Source: Paenibacillus algorifonticola (GTDB lineage Bacteria > Bacillota > Bacilli > Paenibacillales > Paenibacillaceae). From it: a stretch of 64,000 nt of DNA. Position 1 is the first letter of the stretch. Each line of letters starts with the position of its first letter. The notes below the pieces were generated by a model. That model did not search any database, was not told the DNA's origin, and saw only the letters and a list, made by a program, of their open reading frames with translations. The stretch spans positions 496,001 through 560,000 of the forward strand of contig NZ_LAQO01000001.1 of assembly GCF_000971975.1 (NCBI RefSeq). The letters run 5' to 3'. The position numbers and the translations under genes were made by a program. Positions 41,420-48,616 of the stretch are shown here, in pieces.

Positions 41420-41601
41420 GACGCCCACAATCGCGATTTACGGAGAACGAAACTTCGCCGCTGACTTGCTGAGGATCAACGGCTATAATCCGCTTGCGGG
41501 CGATTGTGAGCGTCTGAGCAAAGAAAAGAGCAGTCTGCCCGCTTGTCCTACCCTTGCGCTGCGCGGAATGGGTATCGGTTAGTGTCGGGTGCTGCTCTTT
41601 A
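41420..41601. ncRNA. Candidate structured RNA between late regulator and tRNA-Ala
   Basis: Two large foldable segments lie in a gene-free stretch. GACGCCCACAATCGC (41420-41434) pairs with GCGATTGTGAGCGTC (41500-41514) with one mismatch and encloses a GCCG/CGGC stem. AAAGAGCAG (41526-41534) pairs perfectly with CTGCTCTTT (41593-41601) and encloses CCCG/CGGG, TACCC/GGGTA and GCGC/GCGC stems. On the - strand the second is followed by a T-rich run, so it may also be a terminator. No known RNA family is assigned. Confidence 0.5.
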
Positions 41602-41706
41602 TCTCTCTATCTATAGGTGGCATTCACATGACAAGAATTAGCACTTTTGACTTTAAATTTCCATTAATGAACCATTACTAACAAATGCTTGAAATAAGTA
41701 TTTAAA

Positions 41707-41743
41707 CAAAAAAAAGGCCCTTCAATTAAGAAGGACCTTTTTT
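41707..41743 (-). terminator. Terminator of tRNA-Ala
   Basis: On the - strand AAGGTCCTTC and GAAGGGCCTT pair around TTAATT and are followed by eight T. Confidence 0.85.
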
Positions 41744-41749
41744 GATATA

Positions 41750-41821
41750 TGGAGCGTAGGGGGGTCGAACCCCTGACCTCTTCGCTGCCAGCGAAGCGTT
41801 CTCCCACTGAACTAACGCCCC
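41750..41821 (-). tRNA. tRNA-Ala (GGC)
   Basis: The cloverleaf is complete: acceptor GGGGCGT/ACGCTCC (one G-U), anticodon stem CTTCG/CGAAG with loop CTGGCAG (anticodon GGC), T-arm AGGGG-TTCGACC-CCCCT, discriminator A, and no encoded CCA. It has a consensus promoter upstream and a terminator downstream. It lies in inverted orientation to the tRNA-Ala remnant at 43619-43676. Confidence 0.9.
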
Positions 41822-41841
41822 AGATTGAAACAACTTTATTT

Positions 41842-41870
41842 AGTATACATTTTTGAATTAAAAAATACAA
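41842..41870 (-). promoter_or_regulatory. Promoter of tRNA-Ala
   Basis: On the - strand there is TTGTAT, a 17-bp spacer and TATACT, ending 20 bp before the tRNA 5' end. Confidence 0.7.
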
Positions 41871-41872
41871 GA

Positions 41873-41901
41873 TTACTTTTTTCTGAAATAACTGATATGA
41901 T
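41873..41901 (+). promoter_or_regulatory. Promoter of the serine recombinase
   Basis: TTACTT, a 17-bp spacer and TATGAT lie about 40 bp upstream of the recombinase start, divergent from and interleaved with the tRNA-Ala promoter. Confidence 0.5.
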
Positions 41902-41904
41902 TTC

Positions 41905-41924
41905 ATGGTAGTGAAACAGACACA
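41905..41924 (+). repeat. 20-bp direct repeat, left copy (att-like)
   Basis: ATGGTAGTGAAACAGACACA is identical to 43598-43617. The two copies flank the recombinase gene exactly. It lies between promoter and ribosome site here, where serine-integrase attP sites often lie. Confidence 0.75.
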
Positions 41925-41940
41925 ACCGGAGGTCGTATCC

Positions 41941-43647
41941 ATGGGAGCGATAAATAAGAATTCATTTAAACAATTACGCGTTGCATGCCTATATAGAGTG
42001 TCGAGCAAAAAGCAGCTTACTGATGACGAGATACCTATGCAACGGCGAGCTTGTTCCGATTTTATCCAAAGCAAACCCGAGTGGGTTTTTGTGAAAGAAT
42101 ACATAGAAGGAGCAGTCTCGGGGTTCCGGGTTTCCGCCAGCAAGCGGGACGTACTCCAAGAGGCTAAGAGTGATGCAGAAAAAGGCCTATATGATGTATT
42201 GCTAGTATTTATGTTTGACAGGTTGGGAAGGAAAGAGGATGAAACCCCCTTCGTTTTAAAGTGGTTCGTCAAACAAGGGATTGAAATGTGGTCTGTACTG
42301 GAGGGCCAGCAAAAATTCGAGGACCACACTGATGATTTAACTAATTATATTCGCTTTTGGCAGTCAAGTGGCGAGAGTAAGAAAACCTCGATGCGCGTAA
42401 ACGAAAATCATGAGCAAATGGCCGAAGATGGTTTGTTTAGAGGCGGAACTGCGGGATATGGGTATAAGCTAGTTCCATCAGGAAAATTCAATAAGAAAGG
42501 CAAAGAAGTATTCAAACGAGAAATTTTACCGGAGCAATCTGAAATTGTTGACGAACTATATGGCTACGGCGAGAATGGATTAGGCGGAAAAAGAATTGCC
42601 AAGTTAATGAATTTAGAAAGAAACCCGTTCATACCTTCGCCAACAGGCGGTGAATGGACGGCCAGAGCAATCAATTTCATCCTAAGCAATCCGCTTTATA
42701 AAGGGTATCCTGCATACGGGAAAAGAAGAAGTGAAATGGGAGTCTTCACAATGCAAAAACCTGAGGACTGGGTTGAATCAAAGAAACAAATTCCTGAACT
42801 GGTTATTATTCAGGAGGAGCGCTGGGATCGCTTGCAATTACAGAGGGGAATGAGAGCGCCTAAAAAGAAATCCACGGTTGAACGCGGATATCATATTAAT
42901 ACAAGTAAGAGCCCCTTGCTGCTTGTCGGCATGGTCAATTGCGGTTATTGCGGCGCCCCCTTAACAACAACATATAATCAAAAAAAATATAAACTGGCGA
43001 ATGGAACAATGCAAGTGTGGAAGGCTCCAAAATATAGATGTAGTGGCAAGGCGAGCGGCAAGGATTGCGTCGGTCAAACGCTCTATGCTCAAAGCAAAAT
43101 AGAAACAGTGGTGCTAGATGAAATTGACCAGTATTTAGAGCAGCTCAAACAAGTTGATTTTGCAAAAGAGATTAATTCATTTCTCAAGAAAAACGTTAGC
43201 AGCGACATGAAAGAATTAAAGAAATTTCAAAGTGAACTCATTCAGAAGCAGAGTGAGTTGGAAGCTCTGACTGCAGAAGTCACTAAATCCATAATGGGAC
43301 AAAGCTCGTTTAAACCTGATCTGCTAAACGCATTGATGGATCAGAAAAACAATGAACTAAACGAATTAACCTTATCTATAGCTAAAATTGAGGATAAACT
43401 ATTAGCAAAGAAAATAGAGACAAGCGAGATGGAATTATTAAGAAAAACTATTCCATCATGGAAAGAAGTATTTGATTCAGCCCCGCTAGAAAAAAAGAAG
43501 ATGCTGCTAGCGGCCATGATTGATCGAGTTATTGTTAAAAAGGGTGATATTGATATTACCGTGAAGCTGCATATCACGCAATTCTGCAATTCGATAAATG
43601 GTAGTGAAACAGACACACTCGGGAGAGCGCATCGCTGGCAGCGATGA
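41941..43647 (+). CDS. Large serine recombinase (phage integrase)
   Basis: The product is 568 residues from the ATG at 41941 with GGAGG eight bases upstream. The N-terminal resolvase domain has the nucleophile Ser in YRVSSKKQ and catalytic Arg in FDRLGR. A recombinase domain follows (GGTAGYGYKLVP to GYPAYGKRR), then a zinc ribbon (CGYCG with CSGK...C), and a long C-terminal coiled coil that controls directionality. It carries out attP x attB integration and, with a directionality factor, excision. The last ~15 codons lie in the direct repeat and the tRNA-Ala remnant, so its stop codon comes from target DNA. Confidence 0.92.
   Translation: MGAINKNSFKQLRVACLYRVSSKKQLTDDEIPMQRRACSDFIQSKPEWVFVKEYIEGAVSGFRVSASKRDVLQEAKSDAEKGLYDVLLVFMFDRLGRKEDETPFVLKWFVKQGIEMWSVLEGQQKFEDHTDDLTNYIRFWQSSGESKKTSMRVNENHEQMAEDGLFRGGTAGYGYKLVPSGKFNKKGKEVFKREILPEQSEIVDELYGYGENGLGGKRIAKLMNLERNPFIPSPTGGEWTARAINFILSNPLYKGYPAYGKRRSEMGVFTMQKPEDWVESKKQIPELVIIQEERWDRLQLQRGMRAPKKKSTVERGYHINTSKSPLLLVGMVNCGYCGAPLTTTYNQKKYKLANGTMQVWKAPKYRCSGKASGKDCVGQTLYAQSKIETVVLDEIDQYLEQLKQVDFAKEINSFLKKNVSSDMKELKKFQSELIQKQSELEALTAEVTKSIMGQSSFKPDLLNALMDQKNNELNELTLSIAKIEDKLLAKKIETSEMELLRKTIPSWKEVFDSAPLEKKKMLLAAMIDRVIVKKGDIDITVKLHITQFCNSINGSETDTLGRAHRWQR
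43598..43617 (+). repeat. 20-bp direct repeat, right copy (att-like)
   Basis: This is identical to 41905-41924. It lies inside the last codons of the recombinase and directly abuts tRNA-Ala sequence, so it marks the right junction of the element. Confidence 0.75.
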
Positions 43648-43676
43648 GGTCAGGGGTTCGATCCCCCTAGGCTCCA
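43619..43676 (+). pseudogene. tRNA-Ala (GGC) 3' remnant at the right junction
   Basis: From the D-loop on, this is a normal tRNA-Ala: GGGAGAGCGC, anticodon arm ATCGCTGGCAGCGAT, T-arm AGGGG-TTCGATC-CCCCT, and acceptor strand AGGCTCCA. The 5' third is missing and replaced by recombinase-coding DNA. It is probably the host tRNA gene split by integration. Confidence 0.85.
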
Positions 43677-43680
43677 TATA

Positions 43681-43717
43681 AAAGAAACGCCACCACATAA
43701 TGTGGTGGCGTTTCTTT
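43681..43717 (+). terminator. Terminator after the tRNA-Ala remnant
   Basis: A perfect 17-bp stem, AAAGAAACGCCACCACA with its complement, has a 3-base loop. A diverged copy lies at 43910-43947. Confidence 0.85.
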
Positions 43718-43751
43718 TATATGGAATGCCGGGGGCGAACCCCGGGGGTTC

Positions 43752-43856
43752 AGTCCGCGCGCACGGAGCGAATGCGGAGGAGCACGGCGTCTGAATCTAC
43801 CTCTAAAAGTCCTCACCCGAGTCCGCTTCGTCAGCTATTTAATCAAAGATTCGGAC
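43752..43856 (+). repeat. ~105-bp element, copy 1
   Basis: It begins AGTCCGCGCGCACGGAGCG and ends GATTCGGAC, giving GTCCG/CGGAC inverted ends. It is preceded by GGGTTC and followed by ATCCC, i.e. placed in T-arm-like sequence. It is about three-quarters identical to 46707-46810. Confidence 0.7.
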
Positions 43857-43979
43857 ATCCCATGATGGATTTGCGAGTTAGACGAGTCAAATCCCCTAGG
43901 CTCCATACCAAAAAACGTCACCACATAACATTGGTGGCGTTTTTTTCATATATAATGCCGGGGGCGAACCCCGGGGCTC

Positions 43980-43996
43980 AGTCCGCGCGCGGAGCC
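43980..43996 (+). repeat. ~105-bp element, truncated copy
   Basis: Only the first ~17 bases (AGTCCGCGCGCGGAGC) are present, again after a GGGGCTC T-arm-like sequence. The TetR gene end follows at once. Confidence 0.6.
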
Positions 43997-44004
43997 TCCC
44001 TTCC

Positions 44005-44676
44005 CTATTGCCTCGATAATTTTTGAACCATTTGATTCAAAAATAAATCCATCTCAGAACTATTTTCTATGTTAATGAATTCAGACTTCATTATTTGGTG
44101 TCTCATGACTTGGTAATAATCGGATAATGCCTGTTTCAACGACAAATGATGGAGCATCAGCAGCTTGGGATCAATCATTTTCCTGAGCATCGTGTCCATT
44201 TGAATGAGGAGAATAACGGGATTCAGACGCTGAAACACATCATTTTTCATCCCCAAATCAAAAAACTCCCTCACCTGTTCATTGCGTACCTCAACCTCAT
44301 TTGAAAGCCTATCATATAAGTGTGGATACAGGTTTCCTAACTCCTGCAAGAAAATATCGGACAAGTAAACCGCCATAAGCAAAGACTGCTGAAACACTTT
44401 ATCAAAGGATTTGACATAGGACATATTATCGGTCAGGGACCAATCCTGCACCATTTCCGAAATATAGTCCACGTAACGACCTACAATCGCATCAATAATC
44501 TCATCCTTGGAAGCAAAATACTTATACATTGTCGCCTTGCTAATATCCATATACTTAGCTGCATCATCCATTTTCAGCGTAGAAAATCCGTTTTTTTGAA
44601 TCACGGGTATTATCTTTATAATAAGCTTTTGGATCGTTTTATTTCTCTTATCCAATGCCTGGGATTTCGTATCCAT
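44005..44676 (-). CDS. TetR-family regulator
   Basis: The 223-residue protein has an N-terminal TetR HTH (STLKMDDAAKYMDISKATMYKY then FASKDEIIDAIV) and a helical ligand domain. It is divergent from the aldo-keto reductase gene, with a 169-bp AT-rich gap that probably holds the operator, although I see no clear palindrome there. It is likely to repress the reductase/SnoaL pair in response to an electrophile or xenobiotic (inference). Confidence 0.85.
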   Translation of the reverse strand: MDTKSQALDKRNKTIQKLIIKIIPVIQKNGFSTLKMDDAAKYMDISKATMYKYFASKDEIIDAIVGRYVDYISEMVQDWSLTDNMSYVKSFDKVFQQSLLMAVYLSDIFLQELGNLYPHLYDRLSNEVEVRNEQVREFFDLGMKNDVFQRLNPVILLIQMDTMLRKMIDPKLLMLHHLSLKQALSDYYQVMRHQIMKSEFINIENSSEMDLFLNQMVQKLSRQ

Positions 44677-44845
44677 GGGGTAAAGCCTCCTATTTCTTCA
44701 TACCTAGAATTATAACTCAATTACTCAAAAATACGAACATTTTATACTATTTGAACTTTTTTTGATTATTTAGTTTACTTCTTGGCATTTTGCGTGGTAT
44801 TGTTATTTTCATGAAATTTAAAAATAAAAAGGAGGCTTGAACACC

Positions 44846-45814
44846 ATGGAAACTTTGGCATTGGGTAATCAAGGACTGCAAGTATCCCGTTTGGGATTAG
44901 GATGTATGGGAATGTCCGAATTTTATGGGGAAACGGATGAGTTAGAGTCTTTAAGCACGTTGAACCACGCTCTAGAATTAGGAATTACGTTTTTTGATAC
45001 TGCGGATATTTACGGTTATGACGAGGATGGCATCGGTGCGAATGAAAAATTAGTTGGTAAAGGGTTAAGGCAGCACCGTCAAGCCGTGCAGATCGCCACG
45101 AAATTTGGCTCCATACGCAATAAAACACAGCATCTAGGATACAATGGAAAGCCGCAATATGTGAAGCAAGCCTGTGAGGCTAGTTTGCATCGCTTAGGCA
45201 CGGACTATATCGATCTATATTACTTGCATAGGGCAGATCCTGATGTTCCGATTACAGAGACGGTTGGAGCCATGGCTGAGCTGGTGAAAGAAGGAAAGGT
45301 CCGCTATTTGGGTCTTTCAGAAGTAACCCCTCAACAATTGGCCGATGCTCACGCTGTCTTTCCCATTACAGCTGTTCAAACGGAATATTCTTTATGGTCC
45401 AGAGAGCCTGAACGGGGTCTATTGAATGCTTGCAGAAAATTGGGGGTTGGATTTGTCCCCTACAGCCCGCTAGGAAGAGGATTTTTGACGGGAACCATCT
45501 CAAGTCGAAGCCAACTGACACAAGGCGACTGGCGCATGTATAACCCCCGGTTTTCTGAAGAGGCTTTCGAACAAAATATTAATATCGTCCATGGGATTCA
45601 GCAGCTCGCTCAGCAAAAAGGAGTTGCACCCGCCCAAGTCGCGCTGGCATGGGTAACCGCACAAGGTAACGATATTGTTCCGATTCCGGGTACAAAGAGA
45701 GTGAAGTATTTGCAACAAAATGTGGCCGCTTTATCCATCCGTTTAACACCTGAAGAGTTATCCAGATTGAATGAAATTGCACCTGTCGGCAGTACCTTCG
45801 GAAGCCGTTATTAA
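44846..45814 (+). CDS. Aldo/keto reductase
   Basis: The product is 322 residues from the ATG at 44846 with AAGGAGG ten bases upstream. The catalytic tetrad is visible: Asp in FDTADIYG, Tyr in the same motif, Lys in IATKFGS, His in YYLHRADP. The C-terminal NADPH site is VPIPGTKRVKYLQQN. It resembles the AKR13/YakC type acting on small aldehydes and ketones. It is followed after 29 bp by the SnoaL-like gene and is divergent from tetR. Confidence 0.9.
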   Translation: METLALGNQGLQVSRLGLGCMGMSEFYGETDELESLSTLNHALELGITFFDTADIYGYDEDGIGANEKLVGKGLRQHRQAVQIATKFGSIRNKTQHLGYNGKPQYVKQACEASLHRLGTDYIDLYYLHRADPDVPITETVGAMAELVKEGKVRYLGLSEVTPQQLADAHAVFPITAVQTEYSLWSREPERGLLNACRKLGVGFVPYSPLGRGFLTGTISSRSQLTQGDWRMYNPRFSEEAFEQNINIVHGIQQLAQQKGVAPAQVALAWVTAQGNDIVPIPGTKRVKYLQQNVAALSIRLTPEELSRLNEIAPVGSTFGSRY

Positions 45815-45843
45815 ACATTAAATAAATAGAGGAGGAGAAAACA

Positions 45844-46749
45844 ATGCAGCAACCATTTCAGGAAACCGCAAAAACACATGCTGCTCGCGCTATTGCTCAT
45901 CGTTGGTATGCGTTTTATGAGAACAATCATCAAAATGCAGAGGATTTAAAAGAGATTCTAACCGAAGATATTAGCCTAATTAACAAGGGACGTAATTCAA
46001 CTATAGCGGGATGGCAAGAGGCTTTGCTCCGACTTAACGATCTCCCCAAGGATGAAAGGAATTCACATCGCATTGAAAAATTCTTTATTGAAGCTACTGG
46101 AAACAGCAAATCCGAGGCTAAGCTGGATATTATTTACCAGAATCAAAAATCGGATGGAACGTTAGTCAGCTATAATCTGCATTATGATGCAACCGTTGTT
46201 TATGAGAATATAACGACTGCCAAATTTAATGAAATTATCATTACACCGATGTCTGCCTTAGAGGAGCCTTTATTTATAAATGCTTACCGAGAAAATCGTG
46301 TGAGTGCATTGTTTTATCGGTGGCTCTCTTTGTTTGAAACTTTCCAAGAGGATGGTTTTGAGGAGCTTTTGGCGGAGAATGTTCAGCTACACGGCACCGC
46401 AAGCAAACAACCTATGACCACTTTTTCTGCCTGGAAGCAGTATATCCAGCAGTTTGCGAAGCAAATTAATAAAAGCAGCCATACTGTTGAAAGTTTAACC
46501 ATAACACCGATAGACGAATCCCATTCCAGTGTAACAGCTGATTTGATTTGGCAAGGCCTTCTAACAAATGGTACCAGAATGATTTCTAAAACACGCCATG
46601 AATGGAAGGTCATCGATACGGGAAAACGTTACCCGCAAATGGTAGAATATCGGGTTCATCAAGTTGAGGCATATCGCTCCACTAGCAGCGATGAGGTCAG
46701 GGGTTCAGTCCGCGCGGACGGAGCGCATGCGGAGGAGCACGGCGTCTGA
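45844..46749 (+). CDS. Double SnoaL/NTF2-like protein, 3' end altered
   Basis: The product is 301 residues. Two NTF2/SnoaL-like domains are present (about residues 10-125 and 150-275; each has a YRW/HRWYAFYE-type first helix and a late WKVI or YNLHYDATVVYE strand). Such domains bind small polyketide-like or keto substrates. The last ~25 residues, from about RSTSSDEVRG on, are encoded by a tRNA-Ala remnant and the ~105-bp element, so the original C-terminus has been replaced or extended. It is an operon partner of the reductase. Confidence 0.75.
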   Translation: MQQPFQETAKTHAARAIAHRWYAFYENNHQNAEDLKEILTEDISLINKGRNSTIAGWQEALLRLNDLPKDERNSHRIEKFFIEATGNSKSEAKLDIIYQNQKSDGTLVSYNLHYDATVVYENITTAKFNEIIITPMSALEEPLFINAYRENRVSALFYRWLSLFETFQEDGFEELLAENVQLHGTASKQPMTTFSAWKQYIQQFAKQINKSSHTVESLTITPIDESHSSVTADLIWQGLLTNGTRMISKTRHEWKVIDTGKRYPQMVEYRVHQVEAYRSTSSDEVRGSVRADGAHAEEHGV

Positions 46750-46828
46750 TGCTACCGCTAAAACTCCACACCAGAATGCGCTGCGTCAACCATTAGATCA
46801 GAATTCGGACATCCCCCCACGCTCCACC
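46672..46828 (+). pseudogene. tRNA-Ala remnant split by the ~105-bp element
   Basis: ATCGCTCCACTAGCAGCGAT recalls the tRNA-Ala anticodon arm. GAGGTCAGGGGTTC (T-arm 5' half) follows, then the 104-bp element, then ATCCCCCCACGCTCCACC (T-arm 3' half and acceptor strand). The two T-arm halves could pair if the element were removed. It ends the segment that starts at the 43.6-kb remnant. Confidence 0.65.
46707..46810 (+). repeat. ~105-bp element, copy 2
   Basis: It runs from AGTCCGCGCGGACGGAGCG to GAATTCGGAC, the same ends as copy 1. Unlike copy 1, both tRNA T-arm halves are directly adjacent. One reading frame (SARTERMRRSTAS, then ALRQ) is kept in both full copies. Confidence 0.7.
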
Positions 46829-46843
46829 AAACCGACACTTTCT

Positions 46844-47380
46844 TTATTTAGCTACAGCTGCAACGGTTGTAATATGATTTACGTAAGCCATTTTGCTCTG
46901 CTCTAATTGCTCTTCGGTAACATGGAATATATCGCCGAGCGTGAAAGGCGGCAAGTAGGATGCACCGATAAAATGAGCAAGTGCTTCAACTGGCCTCATG
47001 AGTTCCCGGATAGTGAACCGATTGGCGCCTTCAGGCTCATAAGATTGTAACGATCCGCCCGTTGAGATGGCTACCCCTATTTCTTTGCCTTGCATGTTAT
47101 CGCCGCCCTCGCCGTAAGCCCAACCGTGTTGGAGTACGGCATCAAACCATTTCTTTAGCAATGGTGGAGAGCTGTACCAATACAGCGGGTATTGAAAAAT
47201 GATACGATCATGCGCCTTCAGAAGCGATTGCTCACGGGCCGTATCAATCTCTTCAGCGGGATATTCCTCATACAACGAATGAATGGTAATATTGTCGTGC
47301 TTCCGCAATTCATTAATCCACGCTTTATTTATACGGGATGACAATAGGTCCGGGTGGGTCACAATAACTAAGGTTTTCAT
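46844..47380 (-). CDS. NAD(P)H quinone oxidoreductase, flavodoxin-like
   Basis: The 178-residue protein has the NQO2/MdaB/YwrO pattern: TLVIVTHPDLLSSRINKAW (FMN phosphate loop), IIFQYPLYWYSSPPLLKKWFD, and WAYGEGGDNMQGK. It reduces quinones and related electrophiles by two electrons. It lies downstream of an HxlR regulator, and the 12-bp motif AAGTACGCACTT lies 87 bp before its start, so it is probably regulated by that protein. Confidence 0.88.
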   Translation of the reverse strand: MKTLVIVTHPDLLSSRINKAWINELRKHDNITIHSLYEEYPAEEIDTAREQSLLKAHDRIIFQYPLYWYSSPPLLKKWFDAVLQHGWAYGEGGDNMQGKEIGVAISTGGSLQSYEPEGANRFTIRELMRPVEALAHFIGASYLPPFTLGDIFHVTEEQLEQSKMAYVNHITTVAAVAK

Positions 47381-47466
47381 TTAAATCACTCCAATACTGT
47401 ATTTTATTTTCTCACTTATGTGAGCCGATTACATTTCTAATCATATACAACTAACTTATCAAAAGT

Positions 47467-47478
47467 AAGTACGCACTT
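47467..47478. promoter_or_regulatory. HxlR-type operator, copy 1 (quinone reductase)
   Basis: AAGTACGCACTT has AAGT/ACTT inverted arms and lies upstream of the quinone reductase. Identical motifs lie at 48053-48064 (inverted) and 49896-49907. Confidence 0.65.
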
Positions 47479-47618
47479 TTTAGGTCAATACTAACCAAAA
47501 GGAAAGTGTTTCATGAATGCAATGGGTATTTTTCAATAGAAAAAAGCCCCCTCACAGTAGCAGGTTATATCATTTCACCTGTCTTCCATAAAGGGAGCCT
47601 ATCAAAGTATCGAATCTA

Positions 47619-48017
47619 TTATGGCTGTTCTGCCAGTTCCTTCAGCCCTTCTGAAACAGGCTCAGCTTCGGTCATATCCGTCAATCGGAATTGTTTACCC
47701 CATTGCTGCAAATGCTCGATTGCTGGAATTAACCCCTCGCCAAGAGTGGTTAATTCGTATTCAACCTTTGGGGGAACAACCGGATAAACCTGTCTTTTGA
47801 TGATACCCACTTCCTCCAGATCACGTAATTGTTCAGCAAGCATTTTATGATTAACGCCATCGATCAACTTTTTGAGCTCCCCATATCGCTTCTTTCCTTC
47901 CATCAGCTTATAGAGGATGCTTATTTTCCATTTGCCGGCAAACAGGGAAACAGAAAGCTCGATAGGACAATGATATTTTTTTCCATTCAGTTCATATACA
48001 GCTTTAGAGGATGTCAT
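47619..48017 (-). CDS. HxlR-family winged-helix regulator
   Basis: The 132-residue protein has the HxlR motif: CPIELSVSLFAGKWKISILYKL with the single N-terminal Cys used as a redox/electrophile sensor in family members such as HypR and YodB. It continues with KMLAEQLRDLEEVGIIKRQVYPVVPPKVEYELT. It is encoded upstream of the quinone reductase on the same strand, with a 12-bp operator-like motif in front of each. It probably responds to electrophiles (inference). Confidence 0.88.
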   Translation of the reverse strand: MTSSKAVYELNGKKYHCPIELSVSLFAGKWKISILYKLMEGKKRYGELKKLIDGVNHKMLAEQLRDLEEVGIIKRQVYPVVPPKVEYELTTLGEGLIPAIEHLQQWGKQFRLTDMTEAEPVSEGLKELAEQP

Positions 48018-48052
48018 ATCTCTACTTCCCTTCTGGTAAGTATTATACGAAT

Positions 48053-48064
48053 AAGTGCGTACTT
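48053..48064. promoter_or_regulatory. HxlR-type operator, copy 2 (regulator's own)
   Basis: AAGTGCGTACTT is the exact reverse complement of the copies at 47467 and 49896. It lies 36 bp upstream of the first HxlR gene, suggesting autoregulation. Confidence 0.65.
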
Positions 48065-48197
48065 TTATTTTGTTAGTATATTATTTATGATCAGTATTGT
48101 AAACATATCAGCATATGAGGAGAATTCAATACAAAAAAAGGCCGAAACCAGAAGCATCATCTGCCCCTAATCCCAGCCTATTTCGGCTCTAAAGCTG

Positions 48198-48557
48198 CTA
48201 TTTCCATACGACTTCCTCGCCGTAGTTTTTGCCCCAATCATACATCATGCGCAGCACGGGCATCAGGCTTTCGCCGTAAGCTGTTAACGTATATTCCACT
48301 CGCGGCGGAACCTCCGCATACACTTTGCGCTCAACCAGCAAATCCTCCTCCAGCTCGCGGAGCTGATTCGTCAGCATTTTCTGGGTGATGTGGGGAATCA
48401 TTTTCTTCAGCTCACTGAAACGTTTTGTTCCTTCTAGACCAAGATGCCATAATATAATCAGCTTCCACTTGCCCCCAATGACGGCCAGCGTAAGCTCCTT
48501 CTCGCAGTTGATTTCACGTAAATTAATACGTTCCTTTAATTCCTGAGCCATAACCAT
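48198..48557 (-). CDS. hxlR: HxlR-family regulator next to hxlAB
   Basis: The 119-residue protein has the HxlR winged helix: [24 protein letters not shown], then [22 protein letters not shown], then PPRVEYTLT. In Bacillus subtilis HxlR activates hxlAB on formaldehyde exposure; there it is divergent, here it lies directly downstream of hxlB on the same strand. The sensing Cys in INCEKE is conserved. The symbol is given on gene neighbourhood; the other HxlR protein nearby could equally be the regulator of hxlAB. Confidence 0.8.
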   Translation of the reverse strand: MVMAQELKERINLREINCEKELTLAVIGGKWKLIILWHLGLEGTKRFSELKKMIPHITQKMLTNQLRELEEDLLVERKVYAEVPPRVEYTLTAYGESLMPVLRMMYDWGKNYGEEVVWK

Positions 48558-48616
48558 TCCCCCTCCTTCCCAGTATACATGATGAAGCAGCTTCCAGCCA
48601 TGCTGCCCGCCACCTG

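Larger units (their letters stand above)
1..43617. mobile_element. Contractile-tailed prophage, left end outside window
   Basis: Nearly all genes from the left edge to about 43.6 kb are phage genes in a standard modular order: recombination, lysogeny switch, lysis, tail, head, terminase, late regulator, tRNAs, serine recombinase. The sheath and baseplate genes make it a myovirus-type phage, and the large terminase subunit resembles the PBSX family. No broken structural gene is visible, so it could be inducible. The right border is placed where the recombinase reading frame runs into the 3' half of a tRNA-Ala gene. The left border is not in the window, so the true left att site cannot be named. 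Confidence 0.9.
43661..43996 (+). repeat. Tandem repeat of tRNA 3' end, terminator and element (period ~229 bp)
   Basis: Each unit has a tRNA-Ala acceptor end (CCTAGGCTCCATA at ~43666 and ~43895), a terminator hairpin (43681 and 43910), the palindrome GCCGGGGGCGAACCCCGGGG (43728 and 43957) and the start of the ~105-bp element (43752 and 43980). Every landmark is offset by 228-229 bp. The second unit is truncated after 43996. Confidence 0.8.

Noticed and set aside
41664-42329. Long leftward reading frame of about 220 codons
   Set aside because: It runs through the tRNA-Ala gene and antisense to the start of the serine recombinase; no ribosome site and no domain.
43700-44026. 108-codon rightward frame after the tRNA-Ala remnant
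   Set aside because: It reads through a perfect terminator stem, palindromes and the tandem repeat; more likely repeat DNA than a gene, although part of the frame is shared with the 46.7-kb copy.
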